This document shows, in pieces, positions 51,821 to 60,903 of a stretch of 64,000 nt of DNA. Below the pieces are notes generated by a model. That model saw nothing but the letters and a program-made list of their open reading frames with translations, was not told where the DNA came from and did not search any database. Position numbers and translations under genes: made by a program. Positions within the stretch are counted from its first letter, which is position 1. Each line of letters begins with the position of its first letter. Origin of the DNA: Streptomyces sp. RerS4. Its GTDB lineage: Bacteria > Actinomycetota > Actinomycetes > Streptomycetales > Streptomycetaceae. Location: NCBI RefSeq assembly GCF_023515955.1, contig NZ_CP097323.1, positions 62,001-126,000 of the forward strand. The letters run 5' to 3'.

Positions 51821-52279
51821 ATGAGTGAGTACTTCGAGTACCGGCACACGGTCGGCTTCGAGGAGACCAACCTCGTGGGCAACGTCTACTACGTGAACTA
51901 CCTGCGCTGGCAGGGGCGTTGCCGGGAACTGTTCCTCAAGCAGAAGGCCCCCGCCGTCCTCGCGGAGGTCCAGGACGACCTCAAGCTCTTCACCCTGAAG
52001 GTGGACTGCGAGTTCTTCGCCGAGATCACCGCCTTCGACGAGCTGTCCATCCGGATGCGGCTCGCCGAACAGGGCCAGACCCAACTGGAGTTCACCTTCG
52101 ACTACGTCAAGCTCGGCCAGGACGGCGTCGAGACCCTCATCGCCCGCGGCCGGCAGCGGATCGCCTGCATGCGCGGCCCCAACACCGACACCGTCCCCTC
52201 CCTGATCCCGGCCGCACTGGCCCGTGCCCTGGAGCCCTACCAGGACGGGACCCGGTCCCTGGCCGGCCGGGCGGCGTGA
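51821..52279 (+). CDS. Canonical enediyne hot-dog thioesterase (E10/TEBC), copy 2
   Basis: This is a 152-residue hot-dog thioesterase. EYRHTVGFEETNLVGNVYYVNYLRWQGRCRELFL is the complete TEBC signature (CalE7, DynE7, SgcE10), followed by KLFTLKVDCEFFAEITAFDEL and IARGRQRIACM. It should hydrolyse the PKSE-bound chain so that the polyene is released. It lies 7 kb from pksE, whereas the copy beside pksE has lost this signature. It has its own candidate operator and a preceding hairpin. GGAGGGAGAG precedes ATG 51821. Confidence 0.93.
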   Translation: MSEYFEYRHTVGFEETNLVGNVYYVNYLRWQGRCRELFLKQKAPAVLAEVQDDLKLFTLKVDCEFFAEITAFDELSIRMRLAEQGQTQLEFTFDYVKLGQDGVETLIARGRQRIACMRGPNTDTVPSLIPAALARALEPYQDGTRSLAGRAA

Positions 52280-52320
52280 GAGCGCGCCCGCGCCCCGCCC
52301 CCCTGCGCTTCGCACACCCG

Positions 52321-52378
52321 GTGAGTTGCTTCACGGGACTCACCCACCGCGCCCGGTGAGTCCTTTCACGCAACCGAC
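52321..52378 (+). promoter_or_regulatory. Two candidate HxlR operators before E11 (sites 3 and 4)
   Basis: Site 3 (52321-52343) is the most symmetrical copy, with GTGAGT and ACTCAC ends. Site 4 (52356-52378) contains GAGTCCTTTCACGCAAC, matching site 1. They lie 35 bases apart, upstream of E11 and the genes that follow it. Confidence 0.65.
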
Positions 52379-52413
52379 CGACCCGCCCCCTCCACCGAGG
52401 AGAGAGACCCGAC

Positions 52414-53217
52414 ATGAGCGCCCTGAACGACGTACTCAAGGACCTGTCCGCCGACATCGACGAGGTCGCCACCCTGGTCGCCGGCATCGACGAGGCCGCC
52501 TGGCGGACCCCGACCCCCGCCCCCGGGTGGAACGTCGCGGACCAGATCGCCCACCTGACCTTCATCTTCACCCTCGCCAAGGCCGCCGCCGCCGAGCCCG
52601 AGACCTTCAAGGCCATCGCCGCCTCCGCCGCCGGCGACTTCAACGGCGCCGTCAACGCCGCCCTCGCGCAGTTCAACACCCTGCCGCCCGCCGAACTCCT
52701 CGCCCGCTTCCGGGCCGAGGGCGAGGCCTCCGTCGCCGCCCTCGGCGCCGTCCCCGAGGGGCAGGTCGTGCCCTGGCTGGTCAACCCGCTGCCGCCGGCC
52801 GTCCTCGCCAGCGCCGGGATCATGGAACTCTTCGCCCACGGCCAGGACATCGCCGACGCCCTCGGGGTCCGCCGCGAGCCCACCGACCGGCTCTACAACC
52901 TCGCCTTCTTCGCCTTCCTGACCCGCGACTTCGGCTACCAGTCCCGCGGCCTGACCCCGCCGGCCGCACCCTTCCGCTTCGAACTGACCAGCCCCTCCGG
53001 CGAACCCTGGAACATCGGCCCCGAGGACGCCGCGCAGAAGATCGCCGGACCCGCCCACGACTTCGCCCTGCTGGTCACCCGACGCCGCCACCGCGCCGAC
53101 CTCGCGCTGACCGCCACCGGTGAGGAGGCCGAGCGCTGGCTCGACATCGCCCAGGCCTACCGCGGCCCCGCCGGCGAGGGCCGCCGCCCCGGCCAGTTCA
53201 CCGACTCCGAGGAGTGA
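52414..53217 (+). CDS. E11-like protein, TIGR03084/DinB-type metal-binding family
   Basis: This is a 267-residue protein. WRTPTPAPGWNVADQIAHLTFI and MELFAHGQDIADALG are the two motifs of the mycothiol-dependent maleylpyruvate-isomerase/DinB superfamily, whose His residues bind a metal. The C-terminal half (FRFELTSPSGEPWNIGPEDA...FALLVTRRRH) fits the actinomycete TIGR03084 group. An E11 gene of this sort is typical of nine-membered enediyne clusters. Its role may involve thiol-dependent isomerisation or protection, but this is inference. GAGGAGAGAG precedes ATG. The next gene starts 6 bases after its stop. Confidence 0.8.
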   Translation: MSALNDVLKDLSADIDEVATLVAGIDEAAWRTPTPAPGWNVADQIAHLTFIFTLAKAAAAEPETFKAIAASAAGDFNGAVNAALAQFNTLPPAELLARFRAEGEASVAALGAVPEGQVVPWLVNPLPPAVLASAGIMELFAHGQDIADALGVRREPTDRLYNLAFFAFLTRDFGYQSRGLTPPAAPFRFELTSPSGEPWNIGPEDAAQKIAGPAHDFALLVTRRRHRADLALTATGEEAERWLDIAQAYRGPAGEGRRPGQFTDSEE

Positions 53218-53223
53218 GGCCGC

Positions 53224-55630
53224 CGTGACCGGAGCGGGCCCGAGGAGGGTCACCGTGATCGGCTGCACAGTGACCGGCACCTCCATCGCGCTCGCCCTGG
53301 TCAGCGCCGGGGTCGAGGTCTCCCTCGACGACCCGGACACCGACGCCCTGGCCGCCGCCGTGCGGCTCGGGGCCGGCGCCCCGCTCGACCACCACCGCCC
53401 GCCCGCCGACCTGGTGCTCATCGCCACCGACCCGCAGGACACGGTGGACGCGCTGGTCACCGCTCAGGTCCGGGGCCTGGGCCACGTCTACACCGACACC
53501 GCCGGCACCACCCCGGCGGTCCGGGCGGAGGCCGCACTGCGCGGCTGCGACCTGCTGGGCCACGTACCCGGCCACCCGCTGGCACCGCGCCGCGGACCCG
53601 CCGCCGCCCGCACCCCGCACCCCGCACGGTTCACCGGCCGCCCCTGGATCCTGTGCCCCCACCCCGCCACCGACCCGAGGGACGTCACCGCCGCCGCGCA
53701 CCTGGCCCGGCTCTGCGGGGCGAGACCCCGCCTCCTGGACCCGACGAGCGCCGCCCCGGCCGCCCCGCCCGCCCCACACCACCCTTGCGACCCCGAAGAG
53801 GAGAACGACATGAGCCGCACCGACACCACCCCGAGCGCCCCGGCCGTCGGCTTCGACCGCGACGCCCTCACCGACGACCTCACCGGGGTCCGCGACCCCG
53901 ACTTCCTCGCCCTCGGCCTCGGCGGGACCAACATGATGGCGATGCTGTGGACGGTGGCCATGGGCCGCCGGGCCGTCGGCGTCGAACTGCGCGGCGGGCC
54001 CTCCCTCGGCGTCCACTGGAACATCCGCGAGGAGCTCTACCACCACCTCGGACTGATCGACAAGATGATGCTGGAGCGCTACGGCGAGGACCGCCTGCCC
54101 CGCCGCGGCGACGGCAAGATCCTCTGGCTCGCCGACAGCCTCTACCAGCCGGGCCTGCCCGCCGGCCCCGTCGCCGCCGACGAGGTCGTCACCGGCTTCC
54201 TCGGCTCGTACGTCGGCGCCGAGGCCCGCATCGCCGGCACCGTCCAGCACGCCGAGTTCATCGACGACCGTTGGAAGGACGGCAAGCCCCACCGCATCGT
54301 CACCGTCCTGGACCCGGTCGCCCTGCCCACCGAGCCCGACGAGAACCGGCTCGGCGAATCCATGACCCAGGTCCTCGACGGCCCCTCCGCCTTCCAGTCC
54401 CGCGCCGCCGACGTGCTGATCCTGCTGCGCCGCTACCTGGAGGCCGTCGAACGCCAGGACCTGGAGGCCGGCGTCGCCCAGCCCCGGGTGCGCCTCTTCA
54501 GCCAGCACCGCGTCCTGACCGACGGCACCGGCTTCCGGGACGCCGGCGACGGACTGAAGAACGTACGCATCGAGGCCGTCCGCGAGCTCGACTTCAAGGG
54601 CAAGTTCCGCCGGGTGCGGGCCCCGGGCACCGACGTCATCGACCTCGGCGTGCCCAAGGTGTTCATGGTCGCCCAGGGCTTCCGCAGCGACGACGCCGAC
54701 CAGCTCGGCTTCAAGCAGGAGGACGTCCTCGTCGACCACGGCGACGGCCGCGGCCCCGTCGTCGCCCAGGCCGACTACCTCGCCGGGCTGATGGACGTCC
54801 TCGTCGACGGCCGGCTGCGCCGCCGCGTCGCCTCCGAGTTCGACGAGGACGGCGTCGAGTACTGGACCCGCCAGATCGCGGTGGGCCACGAGGGCGACCC
54901 CGCCGTCGGCTGGGTGCTCGTCCAGGTCCCCGACTTCAAGAAGTTCGACCCGGTCGCCGCCGGCCTCATCCCCGAGGGCACCGACCACGAGTCGCCCGAG
55001 TACTACGCCGGCTACCAGTACCTGCTGCGCGAGTTCTACCTGGAGCAGTCCTCGCACATCCTGGAGATACCCAAGAACGAGCTGCGCAAGGTCCAGATGA
55101 CCTACGGGCCCAAGATGTTCAGCCTGGTCGAGCGGACCGGCGCCGACGCCCTGGTCGCGGCCAACGGCGTCATCGGCGGCGACTCCTTCGGCAACGGCCA
55201 CTTCATGACCAGCGGCGGCGCCATGACCGGCATGATCGGACACGGCCGGCGCGTCCTGGACTACTGGAAGGCCCGCGACGAGGGCGCCGGCCACGACGAG
55301 GCCGTACGCCGGCTCGCCGACGGCATCAAGGAGGACACCGACGGCTGGCTCCAGGTCAGCGCCCAGGAGTTCAGCCAGGCCGCCCCCATCAACTTCGGCT
55401 CCGAGCGCATCCAGCAGATCGCCGAGTCCAGCGGCCGCTCCTCCGACGCCCGCGCCGCCGCCATCGACGCCTCCCGGCGCCACCGCCACACCCTGGCCCC
55501 GCTCGACCCCTCCGACTGGCGACGGCCCGTCATGTACCCGGGCAGCGTCTACGCCTACCCCCTGCCGCCCCTGGAGGACACCCACCCCGCCGCCCGCGCC
55601 GTGGCCGCGACGACCGCGACGGGAGCGTGA
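53224..55630 (+). CDS. Prephenate-dehydrogenase-like domain fused to an enediyne flavoprotein
   Basis: One open frame of 801 residues joins two proteins. Residues 1-175 resemble the NAD domain of TyrA prephenate dehydrogenase (VTVIGCTVTGTSIALALVSAGVEV, DLVLIATDP, LLGHVPGHPLAPRRGPAAAR, WILCPHPATDP), but the second Gly of the GxGxxG motif is Thr and the dimer domain is missing. After a Pro/Ala linker, a roughly 606-residue flavoprotein-like domain begins LALGLGGTNMMAMLWTVAMGRRAVGVELR. It has LFSQHRVLTDG in the middle and ANGVIGGDSFGNGHFMTSGGAMTGMIGHG near the end. GTG 53224 has GAGGAG upstream. A second strong start lies at 53810, so two products are possible. The substrate is unknown. Confidence 0.75.
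53810..55630 (+). other. Internal start: stand-alone flavoprotein form
   Basis: ATG 53810 is preceded by GAAGAGGAG with 6-base spacing, a better ribosome site than that of most genes here, and opens the flavoprotein region with a fresh polar N-terminus (MSRTDTTPSAPAVGF). No stop separates it from the upstream TyrA-like part. Ribosomes could therefore make both an 801-residue fusion and a 606-residue protein from one frame. Confidence 0.65.
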
Positions 55631-55635
55631 GGACC

Positions 55636-57084
55636 GTGCGCGAGCTGCGCCCGGGGCTGGAGCCCCGCCAGGACGAGATCGCCGCCATGATGGCCTCCGC
55701 GACCTCCTTCGTCTCCGAGTTCATCGGCTCGCTCGACACCGCGCCGCTGAACGGGCTGAGCGCCGCCGGATCCGCCGGCGACCACGGCATCGACGCCGAC
55801 ACCGCGGCCCTGCTGGCCCCGCCGGCCGAGCAGCCGGGGGAGTTCGGCCGGCTGCTGGAGACCTTCCGGGGCGCCGCCGAACAGGCCGCCGACACCGCCG
55901 GCCCGAACACGTTCGCCTACTTCCCCGGCGGCGGCCTCTTCACCTCCGCCGTGGCCGAGCTCCTCGCCTGCACCGTCAACCGCTTCACCGCCGCCGCCTC
56001 CATGGCCCCCGGCCTCGTCGCCATGGAACACGGGGTGATCCGCTGGTTCGCCCGGCAGTTCGGACTGCCGGCCGCCGCAGGCGGCCTGATCACCACCGGG
56101 GCCTCCACCGGAGCCCTATCCGCCCTGCTCGCCGCCCGCCAGGAACTCCTGGGCGACCCGCCCTACCACCACCGCGCGACCGTCTACACCACCGAGCACA
56201 CGCACCTGTCGGTCGCCAAGGCCGCCCGCATCGCGGGCATGTCGGCCGACCAGGTCCGTCTCGTGCCCGTCACCGAGAACCTGCGGATGGACCCCGAGGC
56301 CGCGCAGCGGTTGATCGTCGAGGACCGGGCCGCCGGCCGGATCCCCTTCCTGCTCGTCGCGACCGCCGGCACCACCAACACGGGCGCCGTCGACCGGATC
56401 GACGTCCTCGCCGACCTCGCCCGCGACCAAGGGCTGTGGCTGCACGTCGACGCGGCCTACGGCGGCGGCTTCCAGCTCACCGAGCGCGGCCGGGCCGCCC
56501 TCGCCGGCATCGAACGCGCCGACTCCATCGCCCTCGACCCGCACAAGTCGATGTTCTTCCCCTACAGCTCGGGCGTGCTGCTGGTGCGCGACGAACGGCT
56601 CCTGCACGCCGCGCACAGCGCCGACGCCGCCTACCTCCAGGACATGGACCGCGAGACCCCGCTGCCCGACTACCAGGACCTCGGCACGGAGATGAGCCGC
56701 GGCTACCGGGGCCTGAGGCTGTGGCTGCCCCTGCACCTGCACGGCGTCGCCGCCTTCCGCGCGGCCCTCGACGAGAAACTCGACCTCGCCCGCCTCGTCC
56801 ACGCCGAACTGCGGGCGATCCCGGAGCTGGAGACCCTCACCCCGGACCTGACCGTCCTCAACTTCCGGCTCCGCGAAGGCGACGACGACGCCAACCGGCG
56901 GCTGCTGGAGGCCATCCACGCCGACCGGCGCGTCCACCTCACCAGCACCCGCATCCACGGCCGCTACACGCTGCGGCTGTGCGTCCTCAACCACCGCACC
57001 CACCTGCGCCACGTCGAGCAGGTCGTCTCCATCGTCAAGGACGCCGTCGCCGCGGTCGCCCCCCGCACCCTGGTGGCCCTGTGA
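55636..57084 (+). CDS. PLP-dependent group II amino acid decarboxylase
   Basis: This is a 482-residue fold-type I decarboxylase of the aromatic-amino-acid/DABA group. ITTGASTGALSALLAAR binds the cofactor phosphate, HVDAAYGGGF carries the Asp for the pyridine N, and DPHKSMFFPYSSGVLLV has Schiff-base Lys304. ATAGTTNTGAVD is another family block. The GTG start is 5 bases after the stop of the flavoprotein gene. With the TyrA-like domain nearby, decarboxylation of an aromatic amino acid is plausible, but substrate specificity cannot be read. It is the last gene of the E11-led unit and converges on the sugar genes. Confidence 0.88.
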   Translation: MRELRPGLEPRQDEIAAMMASATSFVSEFIGSLDTAPLNGLSAAGSAGDHGIDADTAALLAPPAEQPGEFGRLLETFRGAAEQAADTAGPNTFAYFPGGGLFTSAVAELLACTVNRFTAAASMAPGLVAMEHGVIRWFARQFGLPAAAGGLITTGASTGALSALLAARQELLGDPPYHHRATVYTTEHTHLSVAKAARIAGMSADQVRLVPVTENLRMDPEAAQRLIVEDRAAGRIPFLLVATAGTTNTGAVDRIDVLADLARDQGLWLHVDAAYGGGFQLTERGRAALAGIERADSIALDPHKSMFFPYSSGVLLVRDERLLHAAHSADAAYLQDMDRETPLPDYQDLGTEMSRGYRGLRLWLPLHLHGVAAFRAALDEKLDLARLVHAELRAIPELETLTPDLTVLNFRLREGDDDANRRLLEAIHADRRVHLTSTRIHGRYTLRLCVLNHRTHLRHVEQVVSIVKDAVAAVAPRTLVAL

Positions 57085-57125
57085 GCCTGCCGGGCCGGGC
57101 GGCGGCGACCGCGCCGCGCGTCCCC

Positions 57126-58103
57126 TCAGCCGGCCCCGCTGTCGGGCAGCTCCAGCCACCACGGCGTGGCCCGCGCCCAGGCGATCGTCCGCTCCAGCCC
57201 CTCGCGCAGCGGGGTCTCGCACTTCCAGCCCAGCACCGTGCGCGCCTTGGTCGTCAGGGGCACGCGCCGGGCCAGGTCCTCGTACGCCCGACCGTACGCG
57301 GCGGCGGTGTCGGCGGCCGCGGTACCGGTGGCCACCCCGGTCAGCTCCACGACGAGGTCCACCACCTCGCCGACCGTCGACTCGCTCTCGCTGCCCAGGT
57401 TGAAGGCCTCACCGGCCGCCCCGGGCATGGTGCCGGCCAGCACCGTCCCGGCCACCGCGTCCTCGATGTACGTGAAGCAGCGGGTCTGGCCGCCGCGGTC
57501 GTACACCACGGGCGGCAGGCCGTTCAGCGCCCGGTGCACCGAGCGGCTCACGATGTACGCGGGCCGCTGGCCGGGACCGTAGACGTTGAAGTAGCGCACC
57601 ACCGTCGCCTCCAGCCCGTGCTGGGCCGCGAAGGCGAACGTCATGTGTTCGGCCAGGGCCTTGCTGGAGGAGTACGTCCACCGGTTCGCGCTGGTGGGGC
57701 CGAGCACCCGATCCCCGTCCTCGGCCCACGGCACGGCCGGGTTCTTCCCGAAGACCTCGCTGGTGCTGGCCACGACGACGCGGGCGTCCGTCCGACAGGC
57801 CAGGTCCAGCACGGTGCGGGTGCCCGAGAAGTTGATGTCGATGACGTCCAGGGGCCGCGACAGGTACCGGTCCACGCCGACGACCGCCGCCAGGTGGTAG
57901 ACGAGCTCCACCCCCCGCATGGCGGCGCCCAGCCGGTCCGCGTCGCGGACGTCGCCCTCCACGAACCGGGCGCCGGCGGCGGTCTCGCCCCCGGCCGGCG
58001 GGGCGCCGTCGTAGACGGTCACCTCGTCGCCGCGCTCCAGCAGGCTTCCCACCAGATGGCCGCCGATGAAGCCGTTGCCGCCGGTGACCAGGACGCGGGC
58101 CAT
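57126..58103 (-). CDS. NAD-dependent sugar epimerase/dehydratase, UDP-glucuronate decarboxylase-like
   Basis: This is a 325-residue extended SDR. VLVTGGNGFIGGHLV binds NAD, VYHLAAVVGVDRYLSRP and STSEVFGKNPAVPW follow, and YSSSKALAEH supplies the catalytic Tyr and Lys. RYFNVYGPGQRP is the sugar-nucleotide motif. VVGVDRYL and STSEVYG-type segments are common in UDP-glucuronate decarboxylases (UXS, CalS9-like). The next gene upstream makes UDP-glucuronate, and the two overlap by ATGA. The product would be a nucleotide-pentose (xylose type). Simple epimerisation remains possible. Confidence 0.87.
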   Translation of the reverse strand: MARVLVTGGNGFIGGHLVGSLLERGDEVTVYDGAPPAGGETAAGARFVEGDVRDADRLGAAMRGVELVYHLAAVVGVDRYLSRPLDVIDINFSGTRTVLDLACRTDARVVVASTSEVFGKNPAVPWAEDGDRVLGPTSANRWTYSSSKALAEHMTFAFAAQHGLEATVVRYFNVYGPGQRPAYIVSRSVHRALNGLPPVVYDRGGQTRCFTYIEDAVAGTVLAGTMPGAAGEAFNLGSESESTVGEVVDLVVELTGVATGTAAADTAAAYGRAYEDLARRVPLTTKARTVLGWKCETPLREGLERTIAWARATPWWLELPDSGAG

Positions 58104-59452
58104 CACCGCCGCCCGATGCCGCGGTAGACGTGCCCGGCCCGGCGCACCGACTCGATCTCCGCGCCGGAGAAGCAGTCCCGCCCGTCGAGGACGAGAGCCC
58201 GACCGGCCAGCGGCAGCGCGCCGTAGTCCAGCCCCTCCAGCTCCGGGTGGCGGGCCAGGACCGCCACGCAGTCCGCGTCCCGTACGGCGTCCGCCACGCT
58301 GCGCTCCGGCTCGCTGCCGAACAGGGCGGTGGCCGCCTCCCGGTCGACCAGCGGATCGTAGAGGCGCACCTCGGCCCCGGCCGCCGTCAGTGCCCGGACC
58401 GCGTCCAGCACCGGAGTGGCCCGCAGGTCCCCCGACCCGGACTTGAACGACAGCCCCAGCACGGCCACCCGCGCCCCGACCGGATGGCGGCCCAGCAGCT
58501 CCAGCTCCCGCAGGATCAGCCCCGCCGTGTGGGCCGGCATCGCCGCGTTGACCTCCCGGGCGACGGGCGCCGTACGGATGTCCACGCCCCGCTCCCGGGC
58601 CGCGCGCCACACCATCCACGGGTCCTTCGTCAGGCAGGAGCCGCCCACCCCGACGCCCGGGGTGAGGATGTTGACCTGGCCGTTGCCCTTGGCGATGGTG
58701 TTGGCGGCCGAGATGACGTCCAGCACGTCCACCTCGAACAGGTCGCAGAAGACGGCCAGTTCGTTGGCCAACGCGATGTTGAGGTCGATCCACCAGTTGT
58801 CGGCCAGCTTGACGATCTCGGCGGCCTCCAGCGAACCCAGCCCGATCGTGGCCACGCCCAGCGACCGCTGCCAGAACTCCGCCGCCGTCCGCGCGGACTC
58901 CTCGTCCAGGCCGCCGACCACGATCGGGAACGTGCTCAGCTCCCGCAGCGCGGCCCCCTCGGCCAGCCGCTCCGGGGTGAAGGCGAGCGCGAAGTCCCGC
59001 CCGCCCGTCAGACCGCCCTTCTCCAGCAGCGGCAGCACCAGGTTGCGGGTGGTGCCCGGCGACACGGTGCTCTTGAGGACCACCAGCCGGCCGGGCCGCA
59101 GCCGCCGGCCCAGCTCCGCGCAGACCTCGCGCAGCGCCTCGTCGGCGAGCGAACCGTCCGCGCGGACGGGCGTCCCCACGGCGATCACCACCACGTCGGC
59201 GTCGTCCAGGGCCGCGTAGTCGGTGGTGACGCGCAGCCGTCCGGCGGCCATGGTGCGCAGCACCAGCTCGGACAGGCCGCTCTCCTGGAAGCGGCAGTAG
59301 CCGCGCCCCAGCTCCGCGACCAGCTCGGCGTCGGTGTCGACTCCGACGACGTCGAGGCCGCGGTCGGCCAGGGCCGCCGAGAGGCACGAGCCGACGTATC
59401 CGAAGCCCACGACCGCCACGGTGGGCGGACGGTCGTCAGGAAGAACAGGCAT
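58103..59452 (-). CDS. UDP-glucose 6-dehydrogenase-type nucleotide-sugar dehydrogenase
   Basis: This is a 449-residue four-electron dehydrogenase. VAVVGFGYVGSCLSAALADRG is the NAD motif. KSTVSPGTTRNLVLP, AEIVKLADNWWIDLNIALANELA and GVGVGGSCLTKDP (catalytic Cys273) are the three conserved blocks. The C-terminal Rossmann VAVLGLSFKSGSGDLRATP is also present. It oxidises the C6 alcohol of a nucleotide hexose to the uronate, as CalS8 does in calicheamicin. ATG 59452 follows GGGAG; a GTG two codons earlier is an alternative. It is coupled to the decarboxylase-like gene by a 4-base overlap. Confidence 0.9.
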   Translation of the reverse strand: MPVLPDDRPPTVAVVGFGYVGSCLSAALADRGLDVVGVDTDAELVAELGRGYCRFQESGLSELVLRTMAAGRLRVTTDYAALDDADVVVIAVGTPVRADGSLADEALREVCAELGRRLRPGRLVVLKSTVSPGTTRNLVLPLLEKGGLTGGRDFALAFTPERLAEGAALRELSTFPIVVGGLDEESARTAAEFWQRSLGVATIGLGSLEAAEIVKLADNWWIDLNIALANELAVFCDLFEVDVLDVISAANTIAKGNGQVNILTPGVGVGGSCLTKDPWMVWRAARERGVDIRTAPVAREVNAAMPAHTAGLILRELELLGRHPVGARVAVLGLSFKSGSGDLRATPVLDAVRALTAAGAEVRLYDPLVDREAATALFGSEPERSVADAVRDADCVAVLARHPELEGLDYGALPLAGRALVLDGRDCFSGAEIESVRRAGHVYRGIGRR

Positions 59453-59467
59453 GTGCACTCCCGGTGA

Positions 59468-59500
59468 GACGGTGGGGACGGTGGGGACGGTGGGACGGGA
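59468..59500. repeat. GACGGTGGG tandem repeat
   Basis: Three to four copies of a 9-base unit (ACGGTGGGG) fill the gap between the dehydrogenase start and the stop of the upstream gene. Confidence 0.65.
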
Positions 59501-59518
59501 ACGGGGGAGGGGCGACGG

Positions 59519-60700
59519 CTAGATGTAGTGCGTGTTGGGCTCCAGGCCGCACAGCAGGCGCCCGTAGAGCTCCAGGTTCGTGGCCGGCTGCATGATGGCG
59601 TGCAGGTTGACCACCCGGACGTCCCGCTCGATCCGCTGGATCGGCACGGTCTGGTAGATCGACGTGCCGCCGCTCGCGGTCGCGTAGACGTCCACGGCCT
59701 CCTTCACCAGCTGACACGTGCGCCCCATGTCGGCCCGTACCCGCGCCCGTTCCTGCGTGGTCCACGGCTGACCCGACGCGTTCTTCGCGTCGACCAGGTC
59801 GGCGGCGCGGAAGGTGTGGAACTCCGCCTCCTCGATCCGCATCTCCGCCTCCGCCACCTGCAGGTGCGTCAGCTGCGCCTCCTGCCGGCTGGAGTGGTCG
59901 GTGTACGTGATGCCCCGGCCCGGCAGCCGCTCGAAGAACGCGTCCCGCGCCGCCCAGCCCAGCCCCAGCGCCACGCCCGTGATGGTCGCGCACGCCGTCG
60001 GCAGCAGCGGCCCCCGAAACAGCGGGCTCGCGGCGTTGAGCTCGGACGCGTACACCTCGTGCAGCACGTTGCGCATGAACAGCACCCGCTCCTCGGGCAC
60101 GAACACCTCCCGCGCGGTGGTCGACACACTGCCCGAGCCGCGCAGGCCCGAGGTGTACCAGTCGTCGACGATCTCCAGCTCCGCGAGCGGGATCGCCGTC
60201 ATCACCGGCTCCATGCTGCCGTCCGGGTGCCGCAGCAGCGCCGCGTTCATGTCCCAGTGGCTGTGCAGCGCCGCGCTGTTGAAGGCCCACGTACCGCTGA
60301 CCCGCACCCCGCCCTCGACGGGCTCGGCGACGGCCGACGGGCTGAGGATCCCGCACACCCGCACCTGCGGCGTGGAGTGGAACAGGTCCTGCGCCGCGTC
60401 CGGGAACAGCCCCGCGATCCAGCCGCTGATCTGCCAGATCGCCGCGTTCCACGCCGCCGAACCGTCGGCCCGGCCCAGCTCCGCGAGCACCTCCACCACC
60501 GTGCGGGTGTCGCTCTCGTAGCCGCCGTAGCGGGTGGGCACCCGCATCCGGGTCAGCCCCGCGTCGGAGATCGCCGCCACGACGTCGTCGTGGAGGCTGC
60601 GGTGCTCCTCGGACCACAGCGCGTGCTTGCCCAGCACGGGAGCCAGGTCCCGGGCCCGCTGGACCAGCTCCTGCCGTGACGGTGTCCGCTCGCTCGTCAT
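59519..60700 (-). CDS. Acyl-CoA-dehydrogenase-fold flavin monooxygenase
   Basis: This is a 393-residue protein of the acyl-CoA dehydrogenase superfamily, two-component hydroxylase branch (HsaA, ActVA-ORF5 and similar). Typical blocks are RVPTRYGGYESDTRTVVEVLAELGRADGSAAW, GGVRVSGTWAFNSAALHSHW and SGLRGSGSVSTTAREVFVPEERV. The catalytic Glu of true dehydrogenases is not evident, consistent with an oxygenase. It needs reduced flavin, which the E6 flavin reductase (45220) could supply. AGGAACTG lies upstream of ATG 60700. It is first of a minus-strand unit with the nucleotide-sugar genes and may hydroxylate an aromatic or sugar moiety. Confidence 0.86.
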   Translation of the reverse strand: MTSERTPSRQELVQRARDLAPVLGKHALWSEEHRSLHDDVVAAISDAGLTRMRVPTRYGGYESDTRTVVEVLAELGRADGSAAWNAAIWQISGWIAGLFPDAAQDLFHSTPQVRVCGILSPSAVAEPVEGGVRVSGTWAFNSAALHSHWDMNAALLRHPDGSMEPVMTAIPLAELEIVDDWYTSGLRGSGSVSTTAREVFVPEERVLFMRNVLHEVYASELNAASPLFRGPLLPTACATITGVALGLGWAARDAFFERLPGRGITYTDHSSRQEAQLTHLQVAEAEMRIEEAEFHTFRAADLVDAKNASGQPWTTQERARVRADMGRTCQLVKEAVDVYATASGGTSIYQTVPIQRIERDVRVVNLHAIMQPATNLELYGRLLCGLEPNTHYI

Positions 60701-60903
60701 CAGTTCCTCCCCGACATGCCCGTGGATGTATGGCCCGACCGTTTCACCGGCCCCGGGGACCCGCATCTCTTCAGTTGCGCACCCACCGGCCGACAGCGTC
60801 TTTCGGACACGGCAGCGCAATCCAGAAGGTGCCCGAAGGGTGAGATCCGGCCAATGCTGTGCCCACGCGCGCTCCCGCGCCCGGAGACAGCCGAGGGGCA
60901 CCC

